The position numbers and the translations under genes are program-made. From Varibaculum cambriense (GTDB lineage Bacteria > Actinomycetota > Actinomycetes > Actinomycetales > Actinomycetaceae), in assembly GCF_022133705.1 (NCBI RefSeq), contig NZ_JAKNHJ010000005.1, forward strand, positions 1 through 64,000: a DNA stretch of 64,000 bases. The letters are read 5' to 3'. Numbering within the stretch: the stretch's first letter is position 1; each line of letters starts with the position of its first letter. Of the stretch, positions 34,140-42,895 are shown piece after piece. The notes beneath the pieces are model-generated. The model did not search any database. It had not been told where the DNA came from and saw only the letters and a program-made list of their open reading frames with translations.

Positions 34140-34560
34140 AATAATTATTTCCTCCTATTATTGTCGGAGCCCCCGTGATGTATAGGGAGCAGGTTATGTA
34201 CCGCAAATGCGGATATGTCTGGTCGGTGATTGGTTGCGGTCCGACCAAGCTAGAAACGTGGGTTACGGGCGTGTTTTTTGCGTATGGTAGGGCACGGATT
34301 AGGGTGCATAGGTTTTCGGCGTCCTGGTCTGCTTTCCAGCGGGTAGGGGCTGAGACTGTGAAAGCTATATCGCGGGCTTGCTGCACCCCATCCGGCAGGT
34401 CTGTGCCTCCGTCGTCTCGGACTACTATCCAGCGGGGCGGGGCGGGCATGTCTGGTTCTGGCCATGCCGCGAGAAACTCCGGTTGTGGGTGGTGTAGCAG
34501 GTTTTCCCTAAAATATTGGATTAGCCAGGGTGTCGGGTTTTCATAGTGCGTGACCTGCAT
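34129..34560 (-). CDS. Tail terminator/completion protein
   Basis: A 143-residue protein between the connectors and the tube protein. QDAENLCTLIRALPY and HLRYITCSLYITG resemble tail terminator proteins, which form the ring capping the tube. It overlaps the tube gene by 11 bp. The identification is mainly positional. Confidence 0.65.
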   Translation of the reverse strand: MQVTHYENPTPWLIQYFRENLLHHPQPEFLAAWPEPDMPAPPRWIVVRDDGGTDLPDGVQQARDIAFTVSAPTRWKADQDAENLCTLIRALPYAKNTPVTHVSSLVGPQPITDQTYPHLRYITCSLYITGAPTIIGGNNYYGG

Positions 34561-34572
34561 CTAAACCCCCTA

Positions 34573-34866
34573 TTAGTATTTTTTGGCGCGGTTAACGGCT
34601 TTGCGTAGATTCCCGGTTTTGGCTTCGAGGATTGCGGCTTTCCAATCATCCGCGACGACCTGCCACATGGTGCGCCGCTTCGATTTCACTTTGCGGGTGT
34701 GGATTGAGCGTTGATAATCCCCGGTGTCGTAGGGGGCGGTGGCTCTGGCTTCAATCGCGGCGGCTTCGGCGATTGAGTGGGTTAGCTGCGATATCGCCTG
34801 GTCATGCCCGATCCGGTTAAAAAAATCCTCGTTTATTTCGACCTCGACATTTACGGCTTTAGACAT
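34573..34866 (-). CDS. HK97 gp10-like neck/tail component
   Basis: A 97-residue protein with IEARATAPYDTGDYQRSIHTRKV, the pattern of HK97 gp10-like proteins (A-x-APv-dTG-L-r-sI), which sit in the neck at the head-tail junction. Its place between head closure and tail terminator genes agrees. RBS GGGGGG-type at spacing 7. Confidence 0.75.
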   Translation of the reverse strand: MSKAVNVEVEINEDFFNRIGHDQAISQLTHSIAEAAAIEARATAPYDTGDYQRSIHTRKVKSKRRTMWQVVADDWKAAILEAKTGNLRKAVNRAKKY

Positions 34867-34879
34867 AACTACCCCCCTC

Positions 34880-35248
34880 TTATCCTGTCGAGGATTTCAA
34901 ATGCACTACAGTTCCGCGCAGGGTCGCGCCGGGTAGCGGGTTTTCGTAATATTCAGGGTGCCCGTCCACATCAAAAACCCGGTCGCGATCCCATAGCCGC
35001 GCCTCTATTCTGTCGCCGGGCATAATGTCAGCGGTTTCGTCTGGCATGTAGAGCGTCCACGTATCCTGCACCTGTAACCGCCCAACCTGGTCGGTTGAGA
35101 GGGTAGAGCCGGGCGCTATAAACCCGCTTATTCTTTCCCTCTCTGGATAGTCTTCCCAGTCTGCGAGCCTTCTAGTCCCGTCATACCTGTCAGTGACAAG
35201 GCGGCGGCGTAGCCTGTAGATTTCTTGGCTGTGGTAATTAAAAAACAC
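34880..35248 (-). CDS. Head closure protein
   Basis: A 122-residue connector protein. WTLYMPDETADIMPGDRIEARLWDRDRVFDVDGHPEYYENPL, with its aspartate-rich strand turns, is typical of head completion/closure proteins of actinobacterial siphophages. It follows the adaptor gene by 4 bp and precedes gp10-like. Confidence 0.7.
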   Translation of the reverse strand: MFFNYHSQEIYRLRRRLVTDRYDGTRRLADWEDYPERERISGFIAPGSTLSTDQVGRLQVQDTWTLYMPDETADIMPGDRIEARLWDRDRVFDVDGHPEYYENPLPGATLRGTVVHLKSSTG

Positions 35249-35252
35249 TTTG

Positions 35253-35798
35253 TCACCACCCTGGACCTAGTGGCAGGCGATACCGGGCTAAAACCTGCTT
35301 TTCCGGCTCTAGTAGTAGCGCTTGGGATAGTGGCATGCCCCCGGTTAAAGTCCCGTAGCGCATTGAGAATGGCCCGGTCGTTTGCTGCACTACGCCTTGG
35401 GAGGCGTTCCCGGTTTGCATACGATCTGCGAGGGCTCGCGCGATTTGGAAGATTTCGACGCATTCTTTCGGGTCGTAGCCGTGCCTAATAGTGGCTTTTA
35501 TGCCTCCGAGCCGGGAGGGTAGCGCGGTTTTCCCTACACGGATTAGCCCCGCGTCTGAAAACTCGATATTTTCCGGCGTGATTTCTTGCCCCGCATACTC
35601 TAAGCGTTCCACATCTAGTAGGCGCAGGGTCGGGAGGTTGATTGTGCGTGTCCCGGTCGCGTCTAGGGTGAGGGTTTCGGTGATGATCGGGCAGATGTGC
35701 CAGCGGGCGTAGGCGCGAATAACCCCCCATGCTGCGCCCCGGGTATCGTTATTACCGGCTGGCGGCGTATCTGGTATGGAATACCGGTCTAGCCCCAT
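35253..35798 (-). CDS. Head-tail adaptor (connector) protein
   Basis: A 181-residue protein. VERLEYAGQEITPENIEFSDAGLIR, then a helical C-terminus (ECVEIFQIARALADRM), fits a gp6-like adaptor that binds the portal. The ATG at 35798 follows GGGGG by 5 bases. A frame opening 31 codons further upstream overlaps the small upstream gene and is less likely. Confidence 0.65.
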   Translation of the reverse strand: MGLDRYSIPDTPPAGNNDTRGAAWGVIRAYARWHICPIITETLTLDATGTRTINLPTLRLLDVERLEYAGQEITPENIEFSDAGLIRVGKTALPSRLGGIKATIRHGYDPKECVEIFQIARALADRMQTGNASQGVVQQTTGPFSMRYGTLTGGMPLSQALLLEPEKQVLARYRLPLGPGW

Positions 35799-35820
35799 CA
35801 TTACCCCCTTTTTTTTCGTT

Positions 35821-35985
35821 TTATTTGTTTGCTGGTTTAACGGCTTTATTAGCCGGTCTAGCGGCTTTGCGGCGCGGCTTAGGTTCTTCAATCAATAAAC
35901 CTTTAGCGCGTAAATCCGCCGCCGTAGCCGGGGTGACCTGTATCCGTACCGGTTGCCCCGCGCGTCGTATTGTCACAATCTCCAT
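35821..35985 (-). CDS. Small basic head-region protein
   Basis: A 54-residue basic protein (MEIVTIRRAGQPVRIQVTPA, then AADLRAKGLLIEEPKPRR) with a GGGG-type ribosome site. Short genes of this kind lie between capsid and adaptor genes in many siphophages. Function unknown; the Lys/Arg/Ala tail (RKAARPANKAVKPANK) could bind DNA. Confidence 0.6.
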   Translation of the reverse strand: MEIVTIRRAGQPVRIQVTPATAADLRAKGLLIEEPKPRRKAARPANKAVKPANK

Positions 35986-36096
35986 GTTTTCCCCTTGTGT
36001 TAGGTGGTGCCATGCCCGCCCCATTGAATAGTTCCCCTGGTTTTCTCACTGATATTTTTGGAGTGACTATCAGCCGCAGACATTGAGCTCCTGCGG

Positions 36097-36118
36097 AAAA
36101 CTACCCGCCAAGGGCGGG
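36097..36118 (-). terminator. Terminator downstream of the capsid gene
   Basis: CCCGCC and GGCGGG with a 3-base loop, followed on the minus strand by AGTTTT. It would limit readthrough from the highly expressed capsid gene. Confidence 0.65.
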
Positions 36119-36149
36119 CAATAGCACCTAGATTATTTGCCGCACTGGC

Positions 36150-37349
36150 TTATGCGGCGGTCTTTTCGAGCAGGCAGAAAGCGGACGGCATATAAACCGC
36201 CAAAGCGAGGCGTTCCTCAGCCAGGATGGTGACCCTGTTGTGGACGAAATCGTCCTCATTCTGGAACGCAGTCCGCACCGCTACTCCGCCTTTGTGGTAG
36301 ACGGTCGCGGCCTGTTTACCAGCACCAACAAGGACTTTGCCCTTTTCGATAGCGGGGGTTACGATCGTGGTTTTACCCCATAGTGGCGGGTTTTGGAGGA
36401 TGCCCCCGACCCCGTATTGCCCGGTAAATGGACCGCCCGCCAAATACTGCCCGTTCTGGTCTTTCTTGAGGCGTAGCTCTTGGTAATCCGCAGGGTTAAT
36501 CAAAATCCCGTCAGCCTCAAGCCCGGTAGTCTCGGCGACTTTGGAGCATGCCCGGAAAATGTCATCCACTAGGTCGGCCTTGGATTCCATTTTCTGCAGC
36601 CCCTCGCGCTTCAAAAGCCCGAGAACGTTAGTTCCCTGCCCGTCACCGTGCAAAAGCTGGTTTTCCTCAAACTTCGCTAGCTCGCGCAAAAGCCGGTTAT
36701 TAATCTCAGTGACTAAAAATGCCTCGTCTTCTAGCATTTCGGTGGAGAGCTTGATATAGCCGGCGATCTTGCGGACGGTTTCGGTTAGCTCTTTGTAGCT
36801 GGGGAAATGCAGCTGCGGTTTCTTGCCCTCTTCCGCGACGGTGGTGAAAGCGCCCTCGACTGCCGCGCCTAGCTGTTCAGTGAAGTAGACCAGGGTAGGG
36901 GAGTCTAGCGCGCCTGCGCCGAGGAAATCAGCAACACGTAGCGGCGGTTCATATTCCCGGATAATGTTCCGGTCAATAGTCACCGGCTTTAGGTGCTCCG
37001 GGAGGGTGCCGGTTACGTGGGTGTCGGTCGCAGCCTTGAACTCGGGGGTGGTGATAGACATGGCGGACATTTGCCCGGAGGCTTTCGCAGTCTTGAGCTT
37101 AGCGCCCGCAGTTTTCACCACGTGGCCACCTAGGGACTTAGCCGGGGCGTCTTTAGCGTCCTGCTTTTTATCGCCTAGCGCCTTAGTGATGGTTTCGGAT
37201 TCTTTCAGTGCTTCGAGCTTCGCAGACAACTCCTTAACCTCAGCGCTGGCGGCTTTTACGTCGTCGACGCTGCCGTTCCCGGTGTTTAGCGCGGTCTGAG
37301 CCGCCTCAAGGCGTTTTAGGGCGGCGGCTAACATTTCTTTCAGGTTCAT
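36150..37349 (-). CDS. HK97-type major capsid protein
   Basis: A 399-residue capsid precursor. Residues 1-100 are a charged coiled-coil delta scaffold (MNLKEMLAAALKRLEAAQTA onward). The mature part shows the HK97-fold landmarks: RNIIREYEPPLRVADFLG, VRKIAGYIKLSTEMLEDE (spine helix region), EENQLLHGDGQGTNVLG and ADGILINPADYQELRLKKD. Cleavage by the upstream protease would remove the scaffold near residues 95-110. RBS AAGGAG at 9 bases. Confidence 0.93.
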   Translation of the reverse strand: MNLKEMLAAALKRLEAAQTALNTGNGSVDDVKAASAEVKELSAKLEALKESETITKALGDKKQDAKDAPAKSLGGHVVKTAGAKLKTAKASGQMSAMSITTPEFKAATDTHVTGTLPEHLKPVTIDRNIIREYEPPLRVADFLGAGALDSPTLVYFTEQLGAAVEGAFTTVAEEGKKPQLHFPSYKELTETVRKIAGYIKLSTEMLEDEAFLVTEINNRLLRELAKFEENQLLHGDGQGTNVLGLLKREGLQKMESKADLVDDIFRACSKVAETTGLEADGILINPADYQELRLKKDQNGQYLAGGPFTGQYGVGGILQNPPLWGKTTIVTPAIEKGKVLVGAGKQAATVYHKGGVAVRTAFQNEDDFVHNRVTILAEERLALAVYMPSAFCLLEKTAA

Positions 37350-37359
37350 GTTTTTCTCC

Positions 37360-38586
37360 TTAAAGGTTTAGTAAATGGTTTGCGCGGGCGATTATTGCGT
37401 CCGCTTCTTTTTTCACTGACTGTTTGCCGCCCTTACGCGGGTCAGTCTCCGAATCTTCGGTCTCTGACCCGGTTCCGCCGGGTTCATCATCAGTAGGTTC
37501 TTGGTTAGGGGTTTCTTCCCCTTGGTTTTTCTCGATAATCTCGGCTACTAGGTCAACGATTTTTGCGAGTTGATCCTCAAGCTTTTCTAGATCGGCCGTT
37601 AAATCCGTTTCCGGTTCTTCCTCGCTAGTGTCCTCGGTGGCTTCGTCCTCGCTAGGTTCCGGGGTGTCTTCTTCTTGGAGGGCTTTCACAGATTCAATCG
37701 AGGTGGCTTGATTCGCGCCCACCGGCACAATGGAGACTTCAAAGATTTTGCAGCCTGTAATCTCAAAGCAATCTTTCTTATTTTCCCCATCCGTCACCTG
37801 GTAGGCGAAAGACATTTGCCGCACCCGCTGCTCTTTCAGCAACTTGTAGGCGTAAGCGGCTTTAGGATTATCTAAATCTAGCTGGACTTTCACGAAAAGC
37901 CCATGCTCGTCCTCAGTGGCTTCTAACGTGGTGCCGAGGTTCATTTCAGGGTCGGAAGTCTCATGGCACCAATAGCAGGGGATACCAGCCCCGCCGTCCC
38001 CGAAATCCTTCAAGGATTCCGCGAAAGCCCCTTTGACGATTTTGTCCCCGACCGAGTCCACGTTTCCGAATACTGAGGCGTATCCGGTGAATTGCCCGGC
38101 GGTTAGATTATCTTTTGCGCCTATCCGGTCGATCTTCAACTCTAGTTTTTTGGTTTTCATAACCTCTTTTTTCCTTTCTGCTCCCGCCGGGAGCACCGGG
38201 GGGTTCTCATACCATGCTTTTATCGCTTCGATTGAAGATTCCGAACGGGCTTCTTTCGCGGCGCGTTCTAGGCAAATATCTTTGCCGGGGTCTAGGCAAA
38301 TAATCCGAATCCCGCGCTCTGCCATATCCGCGAGCGCCGCGTTAGATGGTCTAGTGTGGATAGCCCACACGTCGGCTTCTATATCGTCCGCAAAGCCCCT
38401 GCCCTGCCCGGCTTTCCTCATAGCTTCAGCCACTTTGCGGATATCGTCTTGCCCCTGCGCGTGGGCTGTGCCGCCTGTGGCTTCTACTAGCCGGTCAAAA
38501 TCTATGAGCGGGTCGCCAGCCTTTCTGTTTTGCCGCGCATACGTGGTTTTCCCGGCACAAGGCGCGCCGATAATGAGCGTTTTCAT
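37360..38586 (-). CDS. P-loop kinase domain fused to HK97-type prohead protease
   Basis: A 408-residue two-domain protein. Residues 1-140: P-loop nucleotide kinase/AAA with Walker A GAPCAGKTT, DFDRL and a later IICLDPGKDICLERA lid region. Residues about 143-290: serine prohead protease (S78) with His in CYWCHETSDP and Ser in RQMSFAYQV. The rest is acidic and low-complexity. An internal ATG (MKTKKLELKIDRIGAKD, about 38160) follows GAAAGG-AAAAAAGAGG, so protease alone could also be made. It overlaps the portal gene by ATGA. Confidence 0.85.
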   Translation of the reverse strand: MKTLIIGAPCAGKTTYARQNRKAGDPLIDFDRLVEATGGTAHAQGQDDIRKVAEAMRKAGQGRGFADDIEADVWAIHTRPSNAALADMAERGIRIICLDPGKDICLERAAKEARSESSIEAIKAWYENPPVLPAGAERKKEVMKTKKLELKIDRIGAKDNLTAGQFTGYASVFGNVDSVGDKIVKGAFAESLKDFGDGGAGIPCYWCHETSDPEMNLGTTLEATEDEHGLFVKVQLDLDNPKAAYAYKLLKEQRVRQMSFAYQVTDGENKKDCFEITGCKIFEVSIVPVGANQATSIESVKALQEEDTPEPSEDEATEDTSEEEPETDLTADLEKLEDQLAKIVDLVAEIIEKNQGEETPNQEPTDDEPGGTGSETEDSETDPRKGGKQSVKKEADAIIARANHLLNL

Positions 38587-40112
38587 TCCCACACCTCCAC
38601 CACGCCCGCGCCGTCTAGGGTTTCCCCGGTTTTTTCTTGGTGTTCGGTGATGATTCCCTTGAAGCGTTCCGCGATAGTTTTAGCGACATCCTCTGGCGTG
38701 CCGGTTTTGGTGAGGTCTTGGGTTAGTTCTTTAACCCATCGCCGCCAATCAATAGCTCCGCCTGCGTCTGTGCGTCGCTTCAACCGATCCGCCGTCTTAG
38801 CCACGATTTCCAGCGCGACTTGCCCTCCAACCTCCGGGGGGCGTCCCTCCCCTCCATCAGTCGGAGACGCAAGACCACCCTCAAGCACATTTAGGGGGGT
38901 TATTAGCTCGTCCGCGCCCTCTACGGGCTTGTAGTTGAGCATTCGCCGGGCTTCGTTCCGGGTAAGAATCGGAGCACCCACGGCGGTTTGTAGGATCTTG
39001 TATTGCTCCGCGAAATCCCCCCGCAGCTTAGCCTCAACATTAAACTCGACGAATTGCTCAGGTGGCGCGCCAATCATCGGGGCAAGGAAAGTGTTAAACC
39101 GCTGTTCAAGTGCCACGATCCAAGACCCTAGGGTGTTCGTGTATAGCTGGCGGCTGTATGCAGTTACGTTGGAGTAGTTAGCATCATCCGTGATCCCGAC
39201 CATGACGGGCGGGACGTGGTACACCTGGCAAACGGTTTCTAAAGATAGCTTGGTGGCTTCCGCCCATTGCTCCTCACGTGCTGAAAACCCGGTGCGCTTG
39301 AACTCGATCCCGTCCTCTAAAAGCGGGTTTGAGCCGGCCATTTTCCCGTTCGTCCCGGTGAAGTCTAGCCACATCTGATAGAACTTGCGGCGCGCCGCGT
39401 CGTCCCACTCCGGGGCGTCTTTCGGTCGGGTCAAATAGCCGTTAAAACGTCCGGCGGATTTCCAGGTTTGCGCCCTAAACCGCCGCGCCTGGTATTGCTC
39501 TTCTAAAGTTGTGCGGAGCGCTTCGACTGGTGAAGCGTTCCCTTCCATTCCATCCGGCGACCAGCCGGGAAAACTTAGCACTTGCTCGGCGGGTATTTCT
39601 ACCGATTGCGGGTTATCCCCGGTAGCGGCGAAAAACGTTTTAGGCGCGCCGAAAGCGTCCATCTCCACCGTCAGCCACTCGTTAGGGAGTAGCCGCAACT
39701 CAGGTTGCCCATCAGCCCCGATAGTCACCCACACGTAAGAATCCGAATAAAGCGCGATCTGCGTCACCAAGGCACGTAGGAACTCGCCGAGAGTCTGGTT
39801 AGGGTTAGGACGCTTAAAAACATTCGCCAAAACGCCCTGCCGTACCCGGTCACGATCCCCCGCCTGATTAGTTTCAAAAACATGAATCCCCAGCTGCGCA
39901 ACATTCGTAGCTATATAGTCCACAACCGTCCGCAAATGCGGCTCAGTCCGCCAAATATCGGCGACGCTTTTACCAATAAGCCCGGAATCATCAACCGGGG
40001 CTTCCAAAACTTGGAGTTCTAGGGGTATGCCCCGCCAAATAGACACCATTTTGGAGGGCTGCCGCGACCTAATCCGCCCCGTATATGCTCTAAGGCTATC
40101 CAAAAGGCTCAT
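38583..40112 (-). CDS. Portal protein
   Basis: A 509-residue HK97-type portal. Family landmarks include VDYIATNVAQLGIHVFE, HVPPVMVGITDDANYSNV, VALEQRFNTFLAP and ILTRNEARRMLNYKPVEGAD. It forms the dodecameric DNA gate at the capsid vertex. The ATG at 40112 follows GGGAGGA by 5 bases and overlaps the terminase stop (ATGA). No truncation is seen. Confidence 0.93.
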   Translation of the reverse strand: MSLLDSLRAYTGRIRSRQPSKMVSIWRGIPLELQVLEAPVDDSGLIGKSVADIWRTEPHLRTVVDYIATNVAQLGIHVFETNQAGDRDRVRQGVLANVFKRPNPNQTLGEFLRALVTQIALYSDSYVWVTIGADGQPELRLLPNEWLTVEMDAFGAPKTFFAATGDNPQSVEIPAEQVLSFPGWSPDGMEGNASPVEALRTTLEEQYQARRFRAQTWKSAGRFNGYLTRPKDAPEWDDAARRKFYQMWLDFTGTNGKMAGSNPLLEDGIEFKRTGFSAREEQWAEATKLSLETVCQVYHVPPVMVGITDDANYSNVTAYSRQLYTNTLGSWIVALEQRFNTFLAPMIGAPPEQFVEFNVEAKLRGDFAEQYKILQTAVGAPILTRNEARRMLNYKPVEGADELITPLNVLEGGLASPTDGGEGRPPEVGGQVALEIVAKTADRLKRRTDAGGAIDWRRWVKELTQDLTKTGTPEDVAKTIAERFKGIITEHQEKTGETLDGAGVVEVWE

Positions 40113-41662
40113 AGATCCTCCCACCAATCCCGATTTTCTTCATCAGCGTCCCCAGTGGGTTCCCCCTCCTCCCTAGTTCCGCTAGTCGCGGGGAGGGTTA
40201 GCCACCAATCGCCCGGCATCTCCCGATACGCCGAAAGCCTCTTATCTGTCTCCACTGGATTCACCAGCCCATAAAGCGCCCAAGACGCCGCCACCAAGGG
40301 GCAAATATCTACCGGCTTTGACAAGGTTCTTGCCCATGCTTGCGCCTCCGCCACAGACCGCACCAAAGCACCGCCCGCCGCAACATCCAGGGCGGGTTGC
40401 CCAATATGCCTGAGTTCCCCCGCCACCACGCGGTCTTTAAATTGCCCAGTCGCAGCCCCCAGCATCGTGCCCTGCACTAGCCGCGCCTTAATCTGCAAGC
40501 GTCCTAGCGGTTCTGTGAGTTCGGATGCGGGACAGCCCCGCGCCTGAATCATCACCGAGCCGGGCGAATGCTTCTCTATGAACTCTTGTACCCAGTCCGG
40601 CACCCACACCATGCCGGAACGCGCCGCCACCACTTCTACATGCGGGACACCATCGGCACGCCAGCCCGCGACAGCCACAGCAGAAAAAGACCTATCCACC
40701 GCCGTATCAATCCCGATAGCAAGCGGCGACCCCTCCATAATCTGAGAATCAGCGTCTAGGCATTTACCCCACGCCTCACGCGGCAAATAAGGTTCACGAA
40801 TCGCCTTGACCCATTGGCAAAGGTTCTCAGTCCTGAAACCCTCGATAGCGTCCCCGACGTCCGCGAGCTGCGCCGCTAGCGCATCTTCTGTAATCGTGTA
40901 GCCTAGCGCCGGGTTGGCTTGCGCCCATGCGTCCCGGTCGTCCACTTTGGCTTTTTCCGGTGCCGACCATCCGTAATACGCGAAAGCCCCGCCCGCCTTA
41001 ATCTGAGCGATTCCCTGCTTCCTGAGGGTAGCGAGAACAACGGATTTATGATCCCCAGCATTAGACAGGCATAGGGTTAGGGAGTTGTGTTGCGCTATCG
41101 CCGTGTTGGTCGCAGCGTTCCACCCATCCCAGTTGTAGTGCTCCCTAAGCTCGTCCATGATGATCGTGTCCGCAGATTTCGACCTAGCGCCCTGGCGGCT
41201 AGCGGAAGCGACCCTATAGACCGCGCCATTAGTTAACCTGAGTTCTAGCCCGGTGTTGCCCTGCCGCACCTGCTCAACCGCCCCGGCAAGCTCCGGGGTG
41301 TGCTGGGCGTACTGCACAGCCTCTAGCCAGGTTTCGCGGGAGGTATCCAAGTTCTGGGCGGTGCCTAGCACATAGGTTGAATGGTCAACGTACATGCGCC
41401 AAAGCGTCAAAATAACCGCTAGCGTGGTTTTCCCGTTCTGGCGGGCGACCTCAATCAAAACCCGCCGAAAACGGTACTCCCCGTTCTCCTTAATCTCGAG
41501 CATGTGCACGAGCGCCCACTTCTGCCACGGCAACAGCTCAACCCTCAAAATCTCTTTCGCGAAATCAATGACATCGAATCCGAGAGTAGTTTCCGGGGTG
41601 AGAGGTCTTAGGGGGCGTGTCCAGATACGCGGCTCAGTAACCCCAAAACGAGGTTCCCCCAT
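40109..41662 (-). CDS. terL: Terminase large subunit
   Basis: A 517-residue DNA-packaging motor. The ATPase has Walker A VARQNGKTT and Walker B TIIMDELRE; the C-terminal nuclease begins GIDTAVDRSFSAVAVAG with the metal-binding Asp, and QFKDRVVAGELRHIG follows. It is of the HK97/Terminase_1 type. It packages DNA with the small subunit encoded just upstream. Start at an ATG 3 bp after the small-subunit stop. Confidence 0.94.
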   Translation of the reverse strand: MGEPRFGVTEPRIWTRPLRPLTPETTLGFDVIDFAKEILRVELLPWQKWALVHMLEIKENGEYRFRRVLIEVARQNGKTTLAVILTLWRMYVDHSTYVLGTAQNLDTSRETWLEAVQYAQHTPELAGAVEQVRQGNTGLELRLTNGAVYRVASASRQGARSKSADTIIMDELREHYNWDGWNAATNTAIAQHNSLTLCLSNAGDHKSVVLATLRKQGIAQIKAGGAFAYYGWSAPEKAKVDDRDAWAQANPALGYTITEDALAAQLADVGDAIEGFRTENLCQWVKAIREPYLPREAWGKCLDADSQIMEGSPLAIGIDTAVDRSFSAVAVAGWRADGVPHVEVVAARSGMVWVPDWVQEFIEKHSPGSVMIQARGCPASELTEPLGRLQIKARLVQGTMLGAATGQFKDRVVAGELRHIGQPALDVAAGGALVRSVAEAQAWARTLSKPVDICPLVAASWALYGLVNPVETDKRLSAYREMPGDWWLTLPATSGTREEGEPTGDADEENRDWWEDL

Positions 41663-41665
41663 GCC

Positions 41666-42379
41666 TTAACCCGCCTGCTCGCTATCGCTCTTGACTAGCC
41701 GGATACGGTCACGCGACGCCCGCATCTTCCCAAGCGCCGTAGCCTCAGCCGCCTCACCCTTATCTTTCGCGATAGCCTCAGCCTGAGCCCTAGCCGCCGG
41801 GGTAGCTAGCATGTCGGTTAGGATGCCTTTCAAGTGCGGCATTAAATAAAGCGCTTTAGTTTTTTCAAGCTGGCTGCCAGTCCTAAAAACTTCGTCGATA
41901 TGGTGGGCGATCTTGCGGCCAGATGCCACTAGCGCCGCATCTTCCCCGCTAGCGTGTAACCCTTTCTTACCGGCGCAAGCGGTGACGGTCTTTTCAAAAT
42001 GAGGTTCTAACTCCGGGGAATCACCCACAGGGGCGGAGAGTGCCGCCATCCGGTCTAGAACTTCTAAAAGCAGCTTAGCCGCCGCCGTGTCACCCGGGAT
42101 TTCTTTCTTCGGGTCACCCATCGCGGCTTTGTGTAGCCTCAAAGACAAGCCCCGCAAAATCTCATAATCCATCTTGCGTTGCTGTTCAGTAGTCGGCGGG
42201 GCTTTCCTAGTAAGTGCTTTAGTTGTTACCTGCCGCGCCCGTGCTGGGGTAATCCCTAGCTTGTCGGCGATTTCGTCAAAGTTAGCGCCCGCCATAGCCA
42301 TCCCGCGCGCTTTAGCTTCTAAAACTTCCTTTTCACGCCGCTTTTCAGCGTTGCGGTTTTTATCGCTCGCACTATTCAT
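41666..42379 (-). CDS. Terminase small subunit (putative)
   Basis: A 237-residue protein just upstream of terL. FDEIADKLGITPARARQVTTKAL (about residues 33-55) is a helix-turn-helix suited to DNA recognition, and the rest is helical. The ATG at 42379 follows GGAG by 9 bases; the frame extends 22 codons upstream into a repeat region, which is unlikely to be coding. Small terminase subunits bind cos or pac sites, and a direct repeat lies just upstream. Confidence 0.75.
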   Translation of the reverse strand: MNSASDKNRNAEKRREKEVLEAKARGMAMAGANFDEIADKLGITPARARQVTTKALTRKAPPTTEQQRKMDYEILRGLSLRLHKAAMGDPKKEIPGDTAAAKLLLEVLDRMAALSAPVGDSPELEPHFEKTVTACAGKKGLHASGEDAALVASGRKIAHHIDEVFRTGSQLEKTKALYLMPHLKGILTDMLATPAARAQAEAIAKDKGEAAEATALGKMRASRDRIRLVKSDSEQAG

Positions 42380-42397
42380 AATTTCTAGCTCCGTGGT

Positions 42398-42482
42398 GGT
42401 TGCCTCGCGCGCGCGCGATAGGGCACTTTTTGACACAGCCGACACCGACCTAGCAAGGTTGCCTCGCGCGCGCGCGATAGGG
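42398..42482. repeat. 26-bp direct repeats upstream of the terminase genes (cos/pac candidate)
   Basis: Two identical 26-bp copies at 42398-42423 and 42457-42482, each containing the palindrome TCGCGCGCGCGCGA. They lie in the gap between the HNH gene and the small terminase gene, where cos or pac sites normally occur in HK97-like phages. The 42483-42598 stretch has no gene but is G-rich near 42481-42560. Confidence 0.65.
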
Positions 42483-42598
42483 GTGGGGTTTTGTTAGGGA
42501 GAGGAATAGCACCACCCGGACAGTGTTACCTGGTCAGGGGGTTTTGTGATGTTATCCCCCCTCCCCCTTAGCTTCTGTTTATGCTGGTGAGAGATGGT

Positions 42599-42895
42599 TT
42601 ACCAGTTTTTGCTTGTGTGGCCGATGCCGGGGCGGGGTGCTTTGTTGCCTCTTGACTGGTTGCATGAGGCGTGGGCGGGGCGGAAGTTGGCGGGGTCTTC
42701 TAATAGTTCGGGGTGGGTTGAGACGGGCAGCAGGTGGTCTAGCTGCAAGCGGTCGGGGTCGCTGCTGTTGTAGGGGGCTTCATAGTTGATTGGTTGCCCG
42801 CATATCCAGCAGGGGAGGTTATGTTTTTTTGCGTGGTCTTGAAAGGCTTTGCGTTGCTTTATGTGGCGGCGCGTTGAGCGGTTAGGTTGTTGCAT
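42599..42895 (-). CDS. HNH endonuclease next to terminase
   Basis: A 98-residue HNH nuclease: CWICGQPINY (zinc Cys pair), LQLDHLLPVS (catalytic His) and NFRPAHASCNQSRGNK (second Cys). In cos-type phages the HNH protein next to terminase assists cos cleavage. The ATG at 42895 follows GAGG by 5 bases and overlaps the upstream gene by 14 bp; a frame open to 42994 lacks a better start. Confidence 0.88.
   Translation of the reverse strand: MQQPNRSTRRHIKQRKAFQDHAKKHNLPCWICGQPINYEAPYNSSDPDRLQLDHLLPVSTHPELLEDPANFRPAHASCNQSRGNKAPRPGIGHTSKNW

Noticed and set aside
42174-42497. 107-codon plus-strand frame opposite the small terminase gene
   Set aside because: Antisense shadow; its only notable part, FDTADTDLA, is treated as a DNA-level similarity instead.
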